From Gordonia sp. OPL2 (GTDB taxonomy: Bacteria > Actinomycetota > Actinomycetes > Mycobacteriales > Mycobacteriaceae), in the NCBI RefSeq assembly GCF_003797825.1, contig NZ_RKME01000018.1, positions 48,383 through 112,382 on the forward strand: a stretch of 64,000 nucleotides of DNA, written 5' to 3'. Made by a program: the position numbers and the translations under genes. Shown here in pieces: positions 9,153 to 17,934 of this stretch (position 1 is the stretch's first letter; every line of letters begins with the position of its first letter). Below the pieces are notes generated by a model, which did no database searches, was not told the origin of the DNA, and worked only from the letters and a program-made list of their open reading frames with translations.

Positions 9153-10017
9153 ATGATCGGCACACTCAACGATCTCGTGGAACTCGTCGAACACCACACC
9201 GACGAGGCCATCGACGTCGCAGGCTTCGCCCGCGCGCACGGCACGACCGAGTATCACCTGCGGCGGATGTTCGCCGCGCTGGCGACGATGCCGCTGTCGG
9301 AGTACGTACGTCGCCGTCGGATGACACTCGCCGGCACCGACTTGGTGAGCAGTGACGTCGGCCTGCTGGACGTCGCGGTACGGCACGGATACTCCTCGGT
9401 CGAGGCGTTCGGCCGCGCGTTCCGGGCCGTGCACGGTGCCGGACCGTCCGACGTGCGCCGACACGGAGGTCCGCTCAGTACACAACCCATGCTCAGGTTC
9501 CGCCTGAGCGTGGAAGGGAGCAACCCCATGAATGTCACCATCACCGACCGTCCTGCCGTCACCCTCGTCGGCCACGCTGCCGAGGTTCCGCTCATCTATC
9601 GCGGCGTCAACCCGCATATCCAGCAACACATCGCGTCGATCGCCCCCGAGGAACACCGACGTTTGTCAGCCTTGAGCGACACCGAGCCCGGAGGCATTCT
9701 CGCGGTCACCCTGGGTCAGGAACCGGATGCGCCCGAAGGGTCTCCGATCACCTATCTGCACGGGGTGGCGGTGACGGCGGAGACTGAGATCCCGGATGAT
9801 CTCGACACCGTTCAGCGTGGAGGGCGGCAGTTGGGTGATCTTCCATTCGAGCGGACCGTCCCCGGACGCCCTGCAGCAGACGTGGGCGGCGACCGCGACC
9901 GAGTGGTTCCCGTCGAACCCGTGGCGACTGCGCCCCGGCCCGACGATCCTGCGATACCTCGAACTGACGGAAACGCATGCGGTGTCCGAGATCTGGATGC
10001 CGATCGAGAGATCGTGA
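9153..10017 (+). pseudogene. AraC-family regulator with GyrI-like ligand domain, frameshifted
   Basis: The start is ATG 9153 behind AAGGAGGA. Residues 1-105 form an AraC-type double HTH (EYHLRRMFAALATMPLSEYVRRRRM, with GYSSVEAFGRAF in the second motif). A GyrI/effector-binding domain follows from about residue 127. At 9810 the frame breaks: the first frame reads on into Arg/Pro/Asp-rich nonsense to 10094, while the real C-terminus (SVEGGSWVIFHSSG to ETHAVSEIWMPIER) continues in the next frame and ends at 10017. One extra base or two missing bases at 9810 explains it. Either the gene is disrupted or the sequence has an error there. Confidence 0.75.
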
Positions 10018-10054
10018 TCGGGCCGGGATCGGGGGTCGGATGCCTGCATCCGAC

Positions 10055-11662
10055 CTACAGCGAGATACCCAGCGACCAGGTGAACAGGGTGTAGGTGGCA
10101 ATGGTGATCAGGACGATCCCGATCAGGTTCAGCCATATCCCGCCGCGGATCATCTGGCCGATGGTCACATATCCGCTGCCGAAGGCGACCGCGTTGGGCG
10201 GTGTCGCCACCGGCAGCATGAAGGCGCAGGTGGCCGCCAAGGCCACCGGAACCGTGAGCAGCAACGGGTCCAGGGACATGCCCATGGCCACGCCGCCGGC
10301 GACCGGGAGGAAGGTCGCGGCCGTGGCCGTGTTGCTGGTGATCTCGGTCAGGAAGATAATCGCCGCCGTCACCACGATGACCAGCAACACCACCGGGATG
10401 CCGTCGAGCCCGGATGCCTCCTCGCCGATCCAGTCCGTCAGTCCGCTGGAATTGAACTGCTCGGACAACGCGAGCCCACCGCCGAACAGTAGGAGCACAC
10501 CCCACGGGAGTCGGATCGCAGTGTCCCAGTCGAGAAGTCGAACACCGGGCGTGACCCCGCTGGGCAGCAGGAACAGCAGGACGGCCGCGGTCATCGCGAT
10601 GCCGGTGTCGGAGATGGGCGGGTTCTCATCCCAGATCAGCGGGACCGCGATCCACGAGACGGCGGCGAGGCAGAAGATCACCGCCACCCGGATCTCGCCC
10701 TGCGACATCGGGCCCAGGGCGCTCAGTTCATCTTTGATGAGTTGCCGACCGCCCGGGATGTCGTCGATCTCCGGTTTGAACAGCACGTGGGTGAGCAGGA
10801 ACCAGCAGATGACCAGGAACACCACGGCCACGGGCACTCCCGCGATCATCCACTCCAGAAAGCCGATGTCGATGCCTTCGCCCTCGAGGTAGCCCACCAG
10901 CAGTGCGTTTGGCGGAGTGCCGATGATGGTGCCGAGCGACCCGATCGACGCCGCGTAGGCGATGCCCAGCATGAGCGCGGTGCCGAAGTTGCTCTTGATC
11001 ACCATCGTGGTGATCTGTTCGTCCTTCGATTCCGCTGCGCTGCCGGATGTCTCGTCCTCGTCGACCTTCCGGTTCATGTCGAGCACCAGGACGAGCACCG
11101 ACACCCCGATCGGAATCATCATGACCGCGGTCGCGGTGTTGGACACCCACATCGACAGGAAGCCGGTGGCGATCATGAAACCGGCGACGACCATGGTCGG
11201 TCGGGTGCCGACGGCGCCGACCGTCACCAGGGCGATCCGCCGGTGCAGATTCCAGCGCTGCATGGCGAGCGCGAGCAGGAATCCGCCCATGAACAGGAAG
11301 ATGATGTTGTTGCCGTAGGACGCGCCGACGTCGTTGACCGAGACCTCGGAATCGAACACCGGGAAGATCACCAGCGGGATCAGCGCTGTCGCCGGGATCG
11401 GGATGGCCTCGGTCATCCACCACAGGCCCATCAGGACCGCGGTAGCGGCGGTCAGCCGAGCGTTGTGATCGACGTTGTCGGGCATGACCACATACACGAG
11501 AACAGCAAGGACGACGCCGGCGCCCAGCCCGATCCACTGTCGTCTCCGCCGGCCGCGTGTGGGCTGTTCGGCGCGTTCGCCGGCCGACTTCTGGTCGATC
11601 TCCGAGTCGTCGTCCGCTACGGTCGCGCGTCCCGCCTGCTCGGGACCCTGCCTGTTCGCCAT
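10055..11662 (-). CDS. DASS/SLC13 family sodium-anion symporter
   Basis: A 535-residue transporter of the divalent anion:Na+ symporter family, from ATG 11662 behind GAGGAGG. The first 50 residues are charged and cytoplasmic. About 11-12 hydrophobic segments follow. Family hallmarks are the SNT-type motifs WVSNTATAVMMIPIG in the first half and EITSNTATAATFLPVAGG in the second, which form the two sodium/substrate half-sites, and GTPPNAL. Typical substrates are succinate, fumarate, malate or citrate. It is convergent with the broken AraC gene and divergent from the DUF1801 gene, with no operon partner. Confidence 0.92.
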   Translation of the reverse strand: MANRQGPEQAGRATVADDDSEIDQKSAGERAEQPTRGRRRRQWIGLGAGVVLAVLVYVVMPDNVDHNARLTAATAVLMGLWWMTEAIPIPATALIPLVIFPVFDSEVSVNDVGASYGNNIIFLFMGGFLLALAMQRWNLHRRIALVTVGAVGTRPTMVVAGFMIATGFLSMWVSNTATAVMMIPIGVSVLVLVLDMNRKVDEDETSGSAAESKDEQITTMVIKSNFGTALMLGIAYAASIGSLGTIIGTPPNALLVGYLEGEGIDIGFLEWMIAGVPVAVVFLVICWFLLTHVLFKPEIDDIPGGRQLIKDELSALGPMSQGEIRVAVIFCLAAVSWIAVPLIWDENPPISDTGIAMTAAVLLFLLPSGVTPGVRLLDWDTAIRLPWGVLLLFGGGLALSEQFNSSGLTDWIGEEASGLDGIPVVLLVIVVTAAIIFLTEITSNTATAATFLPVAGGVAMGMSLDPLLLTVPVALAATCAFMLPVATPPNAVAFGSGYVTIGQMIRGGIWLNLIGIVLITIATYTLFTWSLGISL

Positions 11663-11819
11663 CGAACCTCCTCGAGCTGTCATCGTCGCCAGCCTATCGT
11701 CCCTTTTGTCCGATATTCGCGGATATGGCGAAGCGCGGTGCCGGCAGCGGCGTCGGAGGATAACCCGTGTTCGCACAGAAGGATTCGTTCGGCACTGGTC
11801 GTCGACTATCCTGACCTGC

Positions 11820-12161
11820 ATGGGAGATGACTGGCGAGAATCCAAGGTCGCCGACGTCCGGGCACTCATCATGCGCGCCGACCCGAACATCGTCGAAGAG
11901 ATCAAGTGGCGCAAGCCCTCCAACCCGGACGGCGTGCCGACCTTCTCGCTCGATGGTCTGCTGTGCACTCTCGAGACCTACAAGGACAAGGTCAAGGTGA
12001 CCTTCGCGAAGGGGGCCTCCTTGCCGGACCCGACCGAACTGTTCAATGCCAGTCTCGGGGCGGGCGTCCGGCGAGCGATCGACGTCCGGGAGGACGACGC
12101 CCTCGACGATGACGCCTTCGTCGCCCTTGTTCAGGCGGCGGTCGCAATCAACCGCGAGTGA
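11820..12161 (+). CDS. DUF1801 domain protein
   Basis: A 113-residue small soluble protein. It carries the DUF1801 (YdhG-like) pattern, with a helical start followed by IKWRKPSNPDGVPTFSLDG, LCTLETYKDKVKVTFAKGA and a C-terminal helix. These are compact alpha/beta proteins of unknown biochemical function, common in Actinobacteria. Translation from ATG 11820 gives the normal length. A hairpin 25 bases after the stop closes the transcript. Confidence 0.8.
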   Translation: MGDDWRESKVADVRALIMRADPNIVEEIKWRKPSNPDGVPTFSLDGLLCTLETYKDKVKVTFAKGASLPDPTELFNASLGAGVRRAIDVREDDALDDDAFVALVQAAVAINRE

Positions 12162-12185
12162 TCCGCGGTGTGGTGCGGACGGAGC

Positions 12186-12207
12186 GGGGTGGTGCTGGGA
12201 CCACCCC
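12186..12207 (+). terminator. hairpin terminator after the DUF1801 gene
   Basis: GGGGTGGT and ACCACCCC pair perfectly around a six-base loop, 25 bases after the DUF1801 stop and before the sensor kinase gene. There is no T-run, as is common in high-GC Actinobacteria. Confidence 0.5.
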
Positions 12208-12262
12208 CGATGTACCGCCAACGCCAGTGAGGTCACGTCGACACCGGCCTAACGTCGCCGTC

Positions 12263-13567
12263 ATGACGGAAACAACGACGTTCGATGACCCGACACCGAG
12301 CCCGACCACACTGCCCTCGCCGCCATACGACGCTCCCGACGACAGAGCTCGATCTGCGTGGACATCGTTGGCGCGCAACCCTCTTCGCTACCTGATCTCT
12401 GCCGATCCATGGCGCGCGCTCGTGCACCTGGCAATGTCACTCGTATTCGGATGGCTCTGCTTCGGCCTCTACGTGGTGATCATCCTGCTGCCGTTCGCGC
12501 CGGCATGGTCCTATCTGCTGGCCAAGGTGGAGCGGCAACGGATCGTCCTGCTCGGTGTCGTGCCGATCGTGAACCCACATCCGCCGCTCCGGGAGCGCGC
12601 GTTCACCGCACGGATCGGTGACCGTCTCGGCGAGGCGGCGACCTGGCGGGAGACCGGATATTCGCTCATCATCGCCGCTGCGGCGCCGTTCCTCTCGATC
12701 GGGCTGTTGGTCGCGGGCGCCGTCGTCGGTGCGTGCCTCCTCGCGCCGTGGCTGATCACCATGGAACCGGTGATGATGTTCGGCGGGTGGGTCATCGACA
12801 CGCAGCCAGAGGCATGGACGCTGACCGCCGTCGGTGTGCCGCTGGCAGGCATCCTGCTCTACCTGTGCGCCGGGGTCTCCGCTGCGCTGGCCACGCTCGC
12901 CCAGGCGTTGCTGGGCCCGCGCGAGGAGGAACTCGCCGCTCGCCTCGCCGAGTTGCATGCCTCACGCGGCATCCTGGTCACGTCTTTCGAAGGAGAACGC
13001 CGCCGCATCGAGCGCGATCTGCACGATGGCCCGCAGCGCGATCTGGTCGGTCTGTCGATGCACCTCGGGGAACTGCAACTCGCCGTGGAGGACGAGAAGA
13101 TCCGAGCCCAGGTCGCCGTGGCGCAGGACCGCGTCGAGCAGGTGCTGGCCAGCCTGCGGGACACTGTCCGCGGGGTTCATCCACAGGTTCTCGACGACCA
13201 CGGGGTGGCGGCTGCCTGTGTGGAGCTCGGGCGGGGCCCGCTGCCGGTCCGGGTGATCTGCCGAGCAGGCTGGTATGACGGGCTCCGGCTACCCGCGGAG
13301 ATCGAGAAAACGATGTACTACACGGCGAGCGAAGCGGTGACCAATGCGACCAAGCATGCGCATGCCACTGTCGTCACCATCACCCTGAGTGAGTTCGACG
13401 GGATCGCCTCCATGGAGATAGTCGACGACGGGGTGGGCGGGGCCGACATCGGACACGGCTCCGGATTGTCGGGTCTGATCGAGCGGGCTGCCGCGGTCGG
13501 AGCGGAACTGAGCGTCGCCAGCCCGCAGGGTGGACCCACCCGCCTGTTCTGGACGACGAGGAGGTGA
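12263..13567 (+). CDS. membrane sensor histidine kinase (HisKA_3 type)
   Basis: A 434-residue kinase. The N-terminal half has a putative sensor domain with about four to five hydrophobic segments (around 55-85, 125-165, 185-230). The dimerisation/phosphoacceptor helix reads GERRRIERDLHDGPQ near 250-264, with the phosphorylated His in DLHDG. The ATP-binding domain has an N-box NATKHAHA and a G-box VDDGVGG. This is the NarL-type kinase architecture. It is followed after three bases by its response regulator. The sensed signal is unknown. ATG 12263 was preferred over an upstream in-frame codon because the intervening residues are low-complexity. Confidence 0.88.
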   Translation: MTETTTFDDPTPSPTTLPSPPYDAPDDRARSAWTSLARNPLRYLISADPWRALVHLAMSLVFGWLCFGLYVVIILLPFAPAWSYLLAKVERQRIVLLGVVPIVNPHPPLRERAFTARIGDRLGEAATWRETGYSLIIAAAAPFLSIGLLVAGAVVGACLLAPWLITMEPVMMFGGWVIDTQPEAWTLTAVGVPLAGILLYLCAGVSAALATLAQALLGPREEELAARLAELHASRGILVTSFEGERRRIERDLHDGPQRDLVGLSMHLGELQLAVEDEKIRAQVAVAQDRVEQVLASLRDTVRGVHPQVLDDHGVAAACVELGRGPLPVRVICRAGWYDGLRLPAEIEKTMYYTASEAVTNATKHAHATVVTITLSEFDGIASMEIVDDGVGGADIGHGSGLSGLIERAAAVGAELSVASPQGGPTRLFWTTRR

Positions 13568-13570
13568 CGG

Positions 13571-14197
13571 TTGCGCATCGTCGTGGCGGAGGACTCGGTC
13601 CTGCTGGCCGAAGGTCTCACCCGTATTCTGCGAGCGGCCGGCCATGACGTGACGGCGACCGTCACCGATGCCGGCGAGTTGCGTCGGGTGGTCTCCGACG
13701 AAACCGATCTCGTGGTCACCGACGTCCGCATGCCGCCGGGACACGGCGACGACGGGCTGCGGGCCGCCCTTGAGATCCGCTCGCGCAGAACCGGTTTGCC
13801 CGTCCTGGTGCTGTCGCAGTATGTCGCGTCGGCGTACGCCCGTGAACTGCTCGACTCGGGTGGCGCCGTTGGCTACCTCCTCAAGGAGAGGGTCGGTCGC
13901 GTCACGGATTTCCTCCGCGCCATCGATACGGTGGCGGATGGGGGAGTGATCGTCGACCCGGAGGTCATCGGCACGATGCTGCGTCCGTCGGTCCTCGACC
14001 GACTCACGCCGCGCGAAACAGACGTCCTCCGGGCCATGTCCGAGGGATGCGCGAATGCCGAGATCGCCTCCCGTCTGTCGGTGTCCGACGCGGCGGTCGC
14101 CAAACATGTCGCGAACATCTTCGCCAAACTCGATCTGCCCCCACAAGAAGGCAATCGCCGGGTTCGAGCGATCCTCACCTATCTCGCGGAACACTGA
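13571..14197 (+). CDS. LuxR/NarL-family response regulator
   Basis: A 208-residue two-domain regulator starting with TTG 13571. The receiver domain (1-120) has the acidic pair near VVAED, the phosphorylated Asp in VVTDVRMPP and the Lys in LLKERVG. The LuxR-type HTH at about 140-205 reads LTPRETDVLRAMSEGCANAEIA. Only three bases separate it from the upstream kinase gene, so they are one operon and a cognate pair. Target genes are not evident nearby. Confidence 0.9.
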   Translation: MRIVVAEDSVLLAEGLTRILRAAGHDVTATVTDAGELRRVVSDETDLVVTDVRMPPGHGDDGLRAALEIRSRRTGLPVLVLSQYVASAYARELLDSGGAVGYLLKERVGRVTDFLRAIDTVADGGVIVDPEVIGTMLRPSVLDRLTPRETDVLRAMSEGCANAEIASRLSVSDAAVAKHVANIFAKLDLPPQEGNRRVRAILTYLAEH

Positions 14198-14271
14198 GCC
14201 CCGAGATCGACGCCCCGGGAGTAGAGCGCCGAGAACCGAACGCGGGTGTTCGCAACGCGCCCCAACACAGA

Positions 14272-14310
14272 TGACGGTGAACGTAACGCTCAGCGTTACG
14301 TTCACCGTCA
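14272..14310. terminator. perfect 39-bp palindrome between convergent genes
   Basis: Arms TGACGGTGAACGTAACGCT and its exact complement flank a single C. The element lies between the response-regulator stop (14197) and the formate/nitrite channel stop (14344), the place for a bidirectional terminator. It lacks a T-run, and its core resembles TetR-family operators, so a protein-binding role is also possible. Confidence 0.55.
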
Positions 14311-14343
14311 CCTCATGTCAGGCGTGCCCGAGGAGATCCGGCG

Positions 14344-15231
14344 TCACGATCGGGAAGCCGCAGAGTCGTCGGCCTTCTCGGCCGACACCGGCGCCTGCAC
14401 GTCGATCTCCGTGGTTCCCTCGGGCAGTTTGCGCGACGGGGCGGTCCGAGCGTGTGTGATGTAGAGCGTCAATCCCACGAAGGTGAGTCCGCCGACCAGA
14501 TTTCCTACGACGGTGGGGATCTCGTTCCACACGAGATAGTCGCCGATCGAGAAATCTCCACCGAGCATCAGTCCGGACGGGAACAGGAACATGTTGACGA
14601 TGGAGTGCTCGAAACCCATGTAGAAGAACAGCATGATCGGCATCCACATCCCGATCACCTTGCCGGTCAACGACGTCGACATCATCGCCGCGACGACACC
14701 GGTCGAGACCATCCAGTTGCACAGGACTCCGCGGATGAACAGCGTGAGCATGCCCGCCGCGCCGTGCTCGGCGTAGCCGAGGGTGCGTGATTCGCCGATC
14801 TGACCGAGTTGCTGACCGATGGCGTCTGGTTCGACGCTGAAGCCGTAGGTGACGATGATCGCCATCATCACCGCCACGGTGAACGCACCCAGGAAGTTCC
14901 CGAGGAACACGAGACCGAAGTTGCGCAGCATGCTCCTGAAGGTCACACCACGTCGTCTGTCGATGAGCGCGAGAGGGACGAGGGTGAAGACACCGGTCAA
15001 CAGGTCGAAACCCATCAGGTAGAGAAGGCAGAATCCGACCGGGAAGAGCACAGCGCCGAGCAGGGGCTCGCCGGTCCGCACGGTGACGGTGACCGCGAAC
15101 GCTGCGGCCAGGGCGAGGATGGCGCCGGCCATGTAGGAGCGGATCAGGGTGTCTCGCGTGGACATGAACGATTTCGCCTCGCCGGCGTCGACCATCGCCT
15201 TCACGAAGTCGGCCGGCTTCACATACGACAT
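14344..15231 (-). CDS. formate/nitrite transporter (FNT) family channel
   Basis: A 295-residue membrane protein of the FocA/NirC family with six predicted transmembrane helices. It opens with SYVKPADFVKAMVDAGEAK, and the family's conserved LLTGVFTLVPLA and LGNFLGAFTVA elements are present. FNT channels pass small anions such as formate, nitrite or hydrosulfide as pentamers. The C-terminal 45 residues are charged and cytoplasmic. The substrate cannot be chosen from sequence, and no nitrite reductase or formate dehydrogenase gene is nearby. The start at 15231 lies downstream of AGGAGT. Confidence 0.9.
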   Translation of the reverse strand: MSYVKPADFVKAMVDAGEAKSFMSTRDTLIRSYMAGAILALAAAFAVTVTVRTGEPLLGAVLFPVGFCLLYLMGFDLLTGVFTLVPLALIDRRRGVTFRSMLRNFGLVFLGNFLGAFTVAVMMAIIVTYGFSVEPDAIGQQLGQIGESRTLGYAEHGAAGMLTLFIRGVLCNWMVSTGVVAAMMSTSLTGKVIGMWMPIMLFFYMGFEHSIVNMFLFPSGLMLGGDFSIGDYLVWNEIPTVVGNLVGGLTFVGLTLYITHARTAPSRKLPEGTTEIDVQAPVSAEKADDSAASRS

Positions 15232-15359
15232 GAGTACTCCTCAGGTGGACAGTGATCGCCCGACAGTGAACCCACCCGGAATGTCGCGTTTGTGTCATCC
15301 GTACGAACCGGTGTTACGACCTTCTCACCATGTCCGCCGGCTGTTGTGATGTCGAGCTG

Positions 15360-16592
15360 TCACCCCGGCCGACGTGCAGTGATCTGGTCGACACCCATGC
15401 GTCCGTCACGGAACGCCATTCGTCCACCGACGAGATAGAGCCGCCAAACCCGCGCCACCTCGTCCCCGACGAGATCGACGACCTGCGCCCAGTTCTTCTC
15501 GAAGGTCTCGTACCAGACGTCGACGGTGCGGACGTAGTGCTCACGCATGGCCTCGGTGTCGCGGACCTCGAGCCCGGCATCCTCGAGCATCTCGACGGTC
15601 TGGCCGAGCGGACGCATGTACATGTCCGGTGCGATGAACGATTCGATGAACGGCCCACCGCCCGGATGGTTGCCCGCCGGCCGCGACATCTGCTGGATAC
15701 ACACGAGTCCGCCGGGAGCCACCTTGTCGTGCAGCGTCTGGGCATACACGGGGTAGTTCCGTTGGCCGACATGCTCGCCCATCTCCACGGAGGCCACTGC
15801 GTCGAACGGTCCGTCGGGGATCGCGCGGTAATCCTGTACCCGGATCTCCACCTGATCGGTGAGACCGCGTTCGGCGACCCGCGCGTCGATGAAGGCCTTC
15901 TGCTCGGCCGAGATCGTCACGCCGACGACCTGGGCGCCGAACTGTTCGGCTGCGCGAAGACTCAGCGATCCCCAGCCGCAACCGATGTCGAGGAGCCGCA
16001 TGCCGGGCCGTCGATCGAGACCGACCTTGCGGCACACGAGATCGAGCTTGTCCGCCTGGGCGTCGTCGAGGGTGTAGCCGGGGTCCGTCGACGTCCAGTA
16101 GGCGCTCGAATACGCCATGTGGCTGTCGAGGATCAATTCGTAGAAATCGTTGGACAGGTCGTAGTGGTGGCTGATGGCGGCACGGTCCCGGGTCATCGAA
16201 TGCAACCTGCCGCGCACCTTCGCCTGGGACGCCGGCGCCGGGGTGGGAAGACCGAGCACGTCGAGCCGCCACGCGAGGCGCGCCACGTCGAGCAGCAGGC
16301 GCGGGGTCACGCGCCGACCGGGCAGTTGTCGAGTACGCGCCCAGTCCCAGACGTGGGTCAGCGCGATGTCGAGATCGTCGCGGACGTCGAGTTCGCCGGT
16401 GACATAGGCCTGCGCGGCACCGAGTTCGCCGGGATGCCACAGGATTCGGCGGACCGCATCCGGGCTGTACAACACCACGCGCGGGGCGTCGGCCGGCCCG
16501 GCCGAACTCCCGTCCCACGCGGTCAGATGAACCGGCAGCTCACCGCCCAGATGACGCGCGAGCGTCTCTGCGATCTCCGACGCAACCGACAT
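15360..16592 (-). CDS. cyclopropane-fatty-acyl-phospholipid synthase family methyltransferase
   Basis: A 410-residue SAM-dependent enzyme that transfers a methylene or methyl group to a double bond in lipid acyl chains. Start ATG 16592 follows GGAGGAACTCAC. The N-terminal domain (1-130) is the lipid-binding part of full-length CFA synthases. The Rossmann methyltransferase domain contains LLDIGCGWGSLSLRAAE, VGVTIS, the SVEMGEHVG segment and the C-terminal WAQVVDLVGDEVARVWRLYLVGG. The length and N-terminal domain argue for a CFA synthase rather than a mycolic-acid CmaA/PcaA enzyme, which is shorter. It may form an operon with the next three genes on this strand. Confidence 0.9.
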   Translation of the reverse strand: MSVASEIAETLARHLGGELPVHLTAWDGSSAGPADAPRVVLYSPDAVRRILWHPGELGAAQAYVTGELDVRDDLDIALTHVWDWARTRQLPGRRVTPRLLLDVARLAWRLDVLGLPTPAPASQAKVRGRLHSMTRDRAAISHHYDLSNDFYELILDSHMAYSSAYWTSTDPGYTLDDAQADKLDLVCRKVGLDRRPGMRLLDIGCGWGSLSLRAAEQFGAQVVGVTISAEQKAFIDARVAERGLTDQVEIRVQDYRAIPDGPFDAVASVEMGEHVGQRNYPVYAQTLHDKVAPGGLVCIQQMSRPAGNHPGGGPFIESFIAPDMYMRPLGQTVEMLEDAGLEVRDTEAMREHYVRTVDVWYETFEKNWAQVVDLVGDEVARVWRLYLVGGRMAFRDGRMGVDQITARRPG

Positions 16593-16736
16593 GTGAGTTC
16601 CTCCGTGCGCTCGCCCTCCGCCACCCGGTTCTCCCGGGCGGCCAACGTCCTGACCGGTGTTCGGCGCGCGCATGCCGTCGGATGGGTCGGGAGGCGCAGG
16701 CGTCACCGGGAAAGTCTCGCGCACCGCCTCCGGTGG

Positions 16737-17090
16737 TCACCAGATGACGGCGACGGCGGCGGCCGTCAACGACAACAAACCGGCCGCGATGAACAGGGGG
16801 CGCGGGACTGCGGTGCCCGACCGTCGTTGTCGCGCGCTGCCCATGCCGAGGACACCGCCCAGGGCCACGAGGAGTGCGAGTTTGACGGCGATCTTGGCAT
16901 GGTTCAGGTCGATGCCGGCAGGCCACGGTGCGGAGAGCGCTATTCCGGTCAGCAGGGAGAGGAGAAGGCCGTAGTCCATGACTCGCGTGAACCGGAAGCG
17001 ACGTGCCGCCGCTTCGCTCGTCAACGCACCGAAGGTGATCGCGAAGCCGACAATGTGAACGAGAACGACCATGTCGCGCACCGTGTCCAT
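16737..17090 (-). CDS. small four-helix membrane protein, unknown function
   Basis: A 117-residue protein with four hydrophobic segments (about 5-25, 38-58, 66-82 and 98-116) and few charged residues between them. I do not recognise a named family. The histidine near the start (LVHIVGFAITFG) and another in DLNHAK are features seen in small membrane proteins that bind haem or metal, but this is only suggestive. It lies 13 bases after the methyltransferase gene on the same strand and is probably co-transcribed with it. Confidence 0.7.
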   Translation of the reverse strand: MDTVRDMVVLVHIVGFAITFGALTSEAAARRFRFTRVMDYGLLLSLLTGIALSAPWPAGIDLNHAKIAVKLALLVALGGVLGMGSARQRRSGTAVPRPLFIAAGLLSLTAAAVAVIW

Positions 17091-17103
17091 GATGTCGTTC
17101 CGG

Positions 17104-17934
17104 TTACCGGGCGCGTCGGAGATTCATCCGGAGTTGATAAAAGGCGAACGTCCCGGGACTGCCGATCAGGTCGGTGTAGCGGTCGACGACGTCGTCGACG
17201 AAGGCATCGGCGTCCGCCGGTGACAGGCGGCCGGTCCAGTCGCCGAATCCGACCGCACACCAGTCCCGGAAGGCCTCGCGCGATCCGAAGTCCCAACTCT
17301 TGTCGGCGACGGTCTGATCGGTCACCTCGAGGCCGGCCGCGGTGACCAGCGCGGCGAACTCCGCTGGAACCGGATGGACGAAAGGCGCTCGGAAGTCCCG
17401 GAACTCGTCGACCCAGCGGGGTTCGGCGGTGACGTCCATCGCGACGTCCTCGAGGCTGCGTCGTGGGCCGGCGCAGACGAACACGAGCAGTGATCGACCG
17501 TCGGGTCGCAGCGCAGCGGCGATGTTGCGCATCGCGGTTGCCTGATCATGCACCCAGTGCAACGCGTTGAACGATGTCACCACATCGAATTCGCCGCTCG
17601 CGTCCACGGTCATCACGTTGCCGGCGTCGAAGGTCGCCGTGGTGTCACGACGGCGCGCGGCCTCGATCATCCGGGGACTCGGGTCGATACCGACGATCGA
17701 ACCGTGCGGGAGGCGGTCGGCGATCTGGGCGGTGACGAATCCGTCGCCGCAGCCGATGTCGAGCACCTTCTCATCGCCGTCGAGATCGAGGAGTCGCAAG
17801 GACTCGTCGGCCATCACCCGCTGGAGTTCACCGACCACGCCATACTGCGTTCCGTCCCAGTCCGTCATCCGATCATCGTCGTCGTGGGCCGCCGAAAGGG
17901 CAAGGGATGTCGTCGACGCGTCGGGGCCGGTCAC
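17104..17934 (-). CDS. class I SAM-dependent methyltransferase
   Basis: A 276-residue methyltransferase. SAM-binding motif I is VLDIGCGDGFVTAQIA, followed by GIDPSPRMIEAA, and FDVVTSFNALHWVHD supplies the post-I region. The pattern with a QYGVVGELQ start resembles trans-aconitate or malonyl-carrier methyltransferases (Tam/BioC-like). The GTG start at 17934 overlaps the upstream lipid-kinase stop by 4 bases. An internal ATG (17868, MTDWDGTQYG) matches the usual family start better and may be the true one. The substrate is unknown. Confidence 0.85.
   Translation of the reverse strand: MTGPDASTTSLALSAAHDDDDRMTDWDGTQYGVVGELQRVMADESLRLLDLDGDEKVLDIGCGDGFVTAQIADRLPHGSIVGIDPSPRMIEAARRRDTTATFDAGNVMTVDASGEFDVVTSFNALHWVHDQATAMRNIAAALRPDGRSLLVFVCAGPRRSLEDVAMDVTAEPRWVDEFRDFRAPFVHPVPAEFAALVTAAGLEVTDQTVADKSWDFGSREAFRDWCAVGFGDWTGRLSPADADAFVDDVVDRYTDLIGSPGTFAFYQLRMNLRRAR

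Noticed and set aside
15330..17345. 671-codon open frame on the plus strand
   Set aside because: It lies opposite the CFA synthase gene; the translation is Arg/Asp/His-rich with no domain, typical of GC-rich antisense frames.
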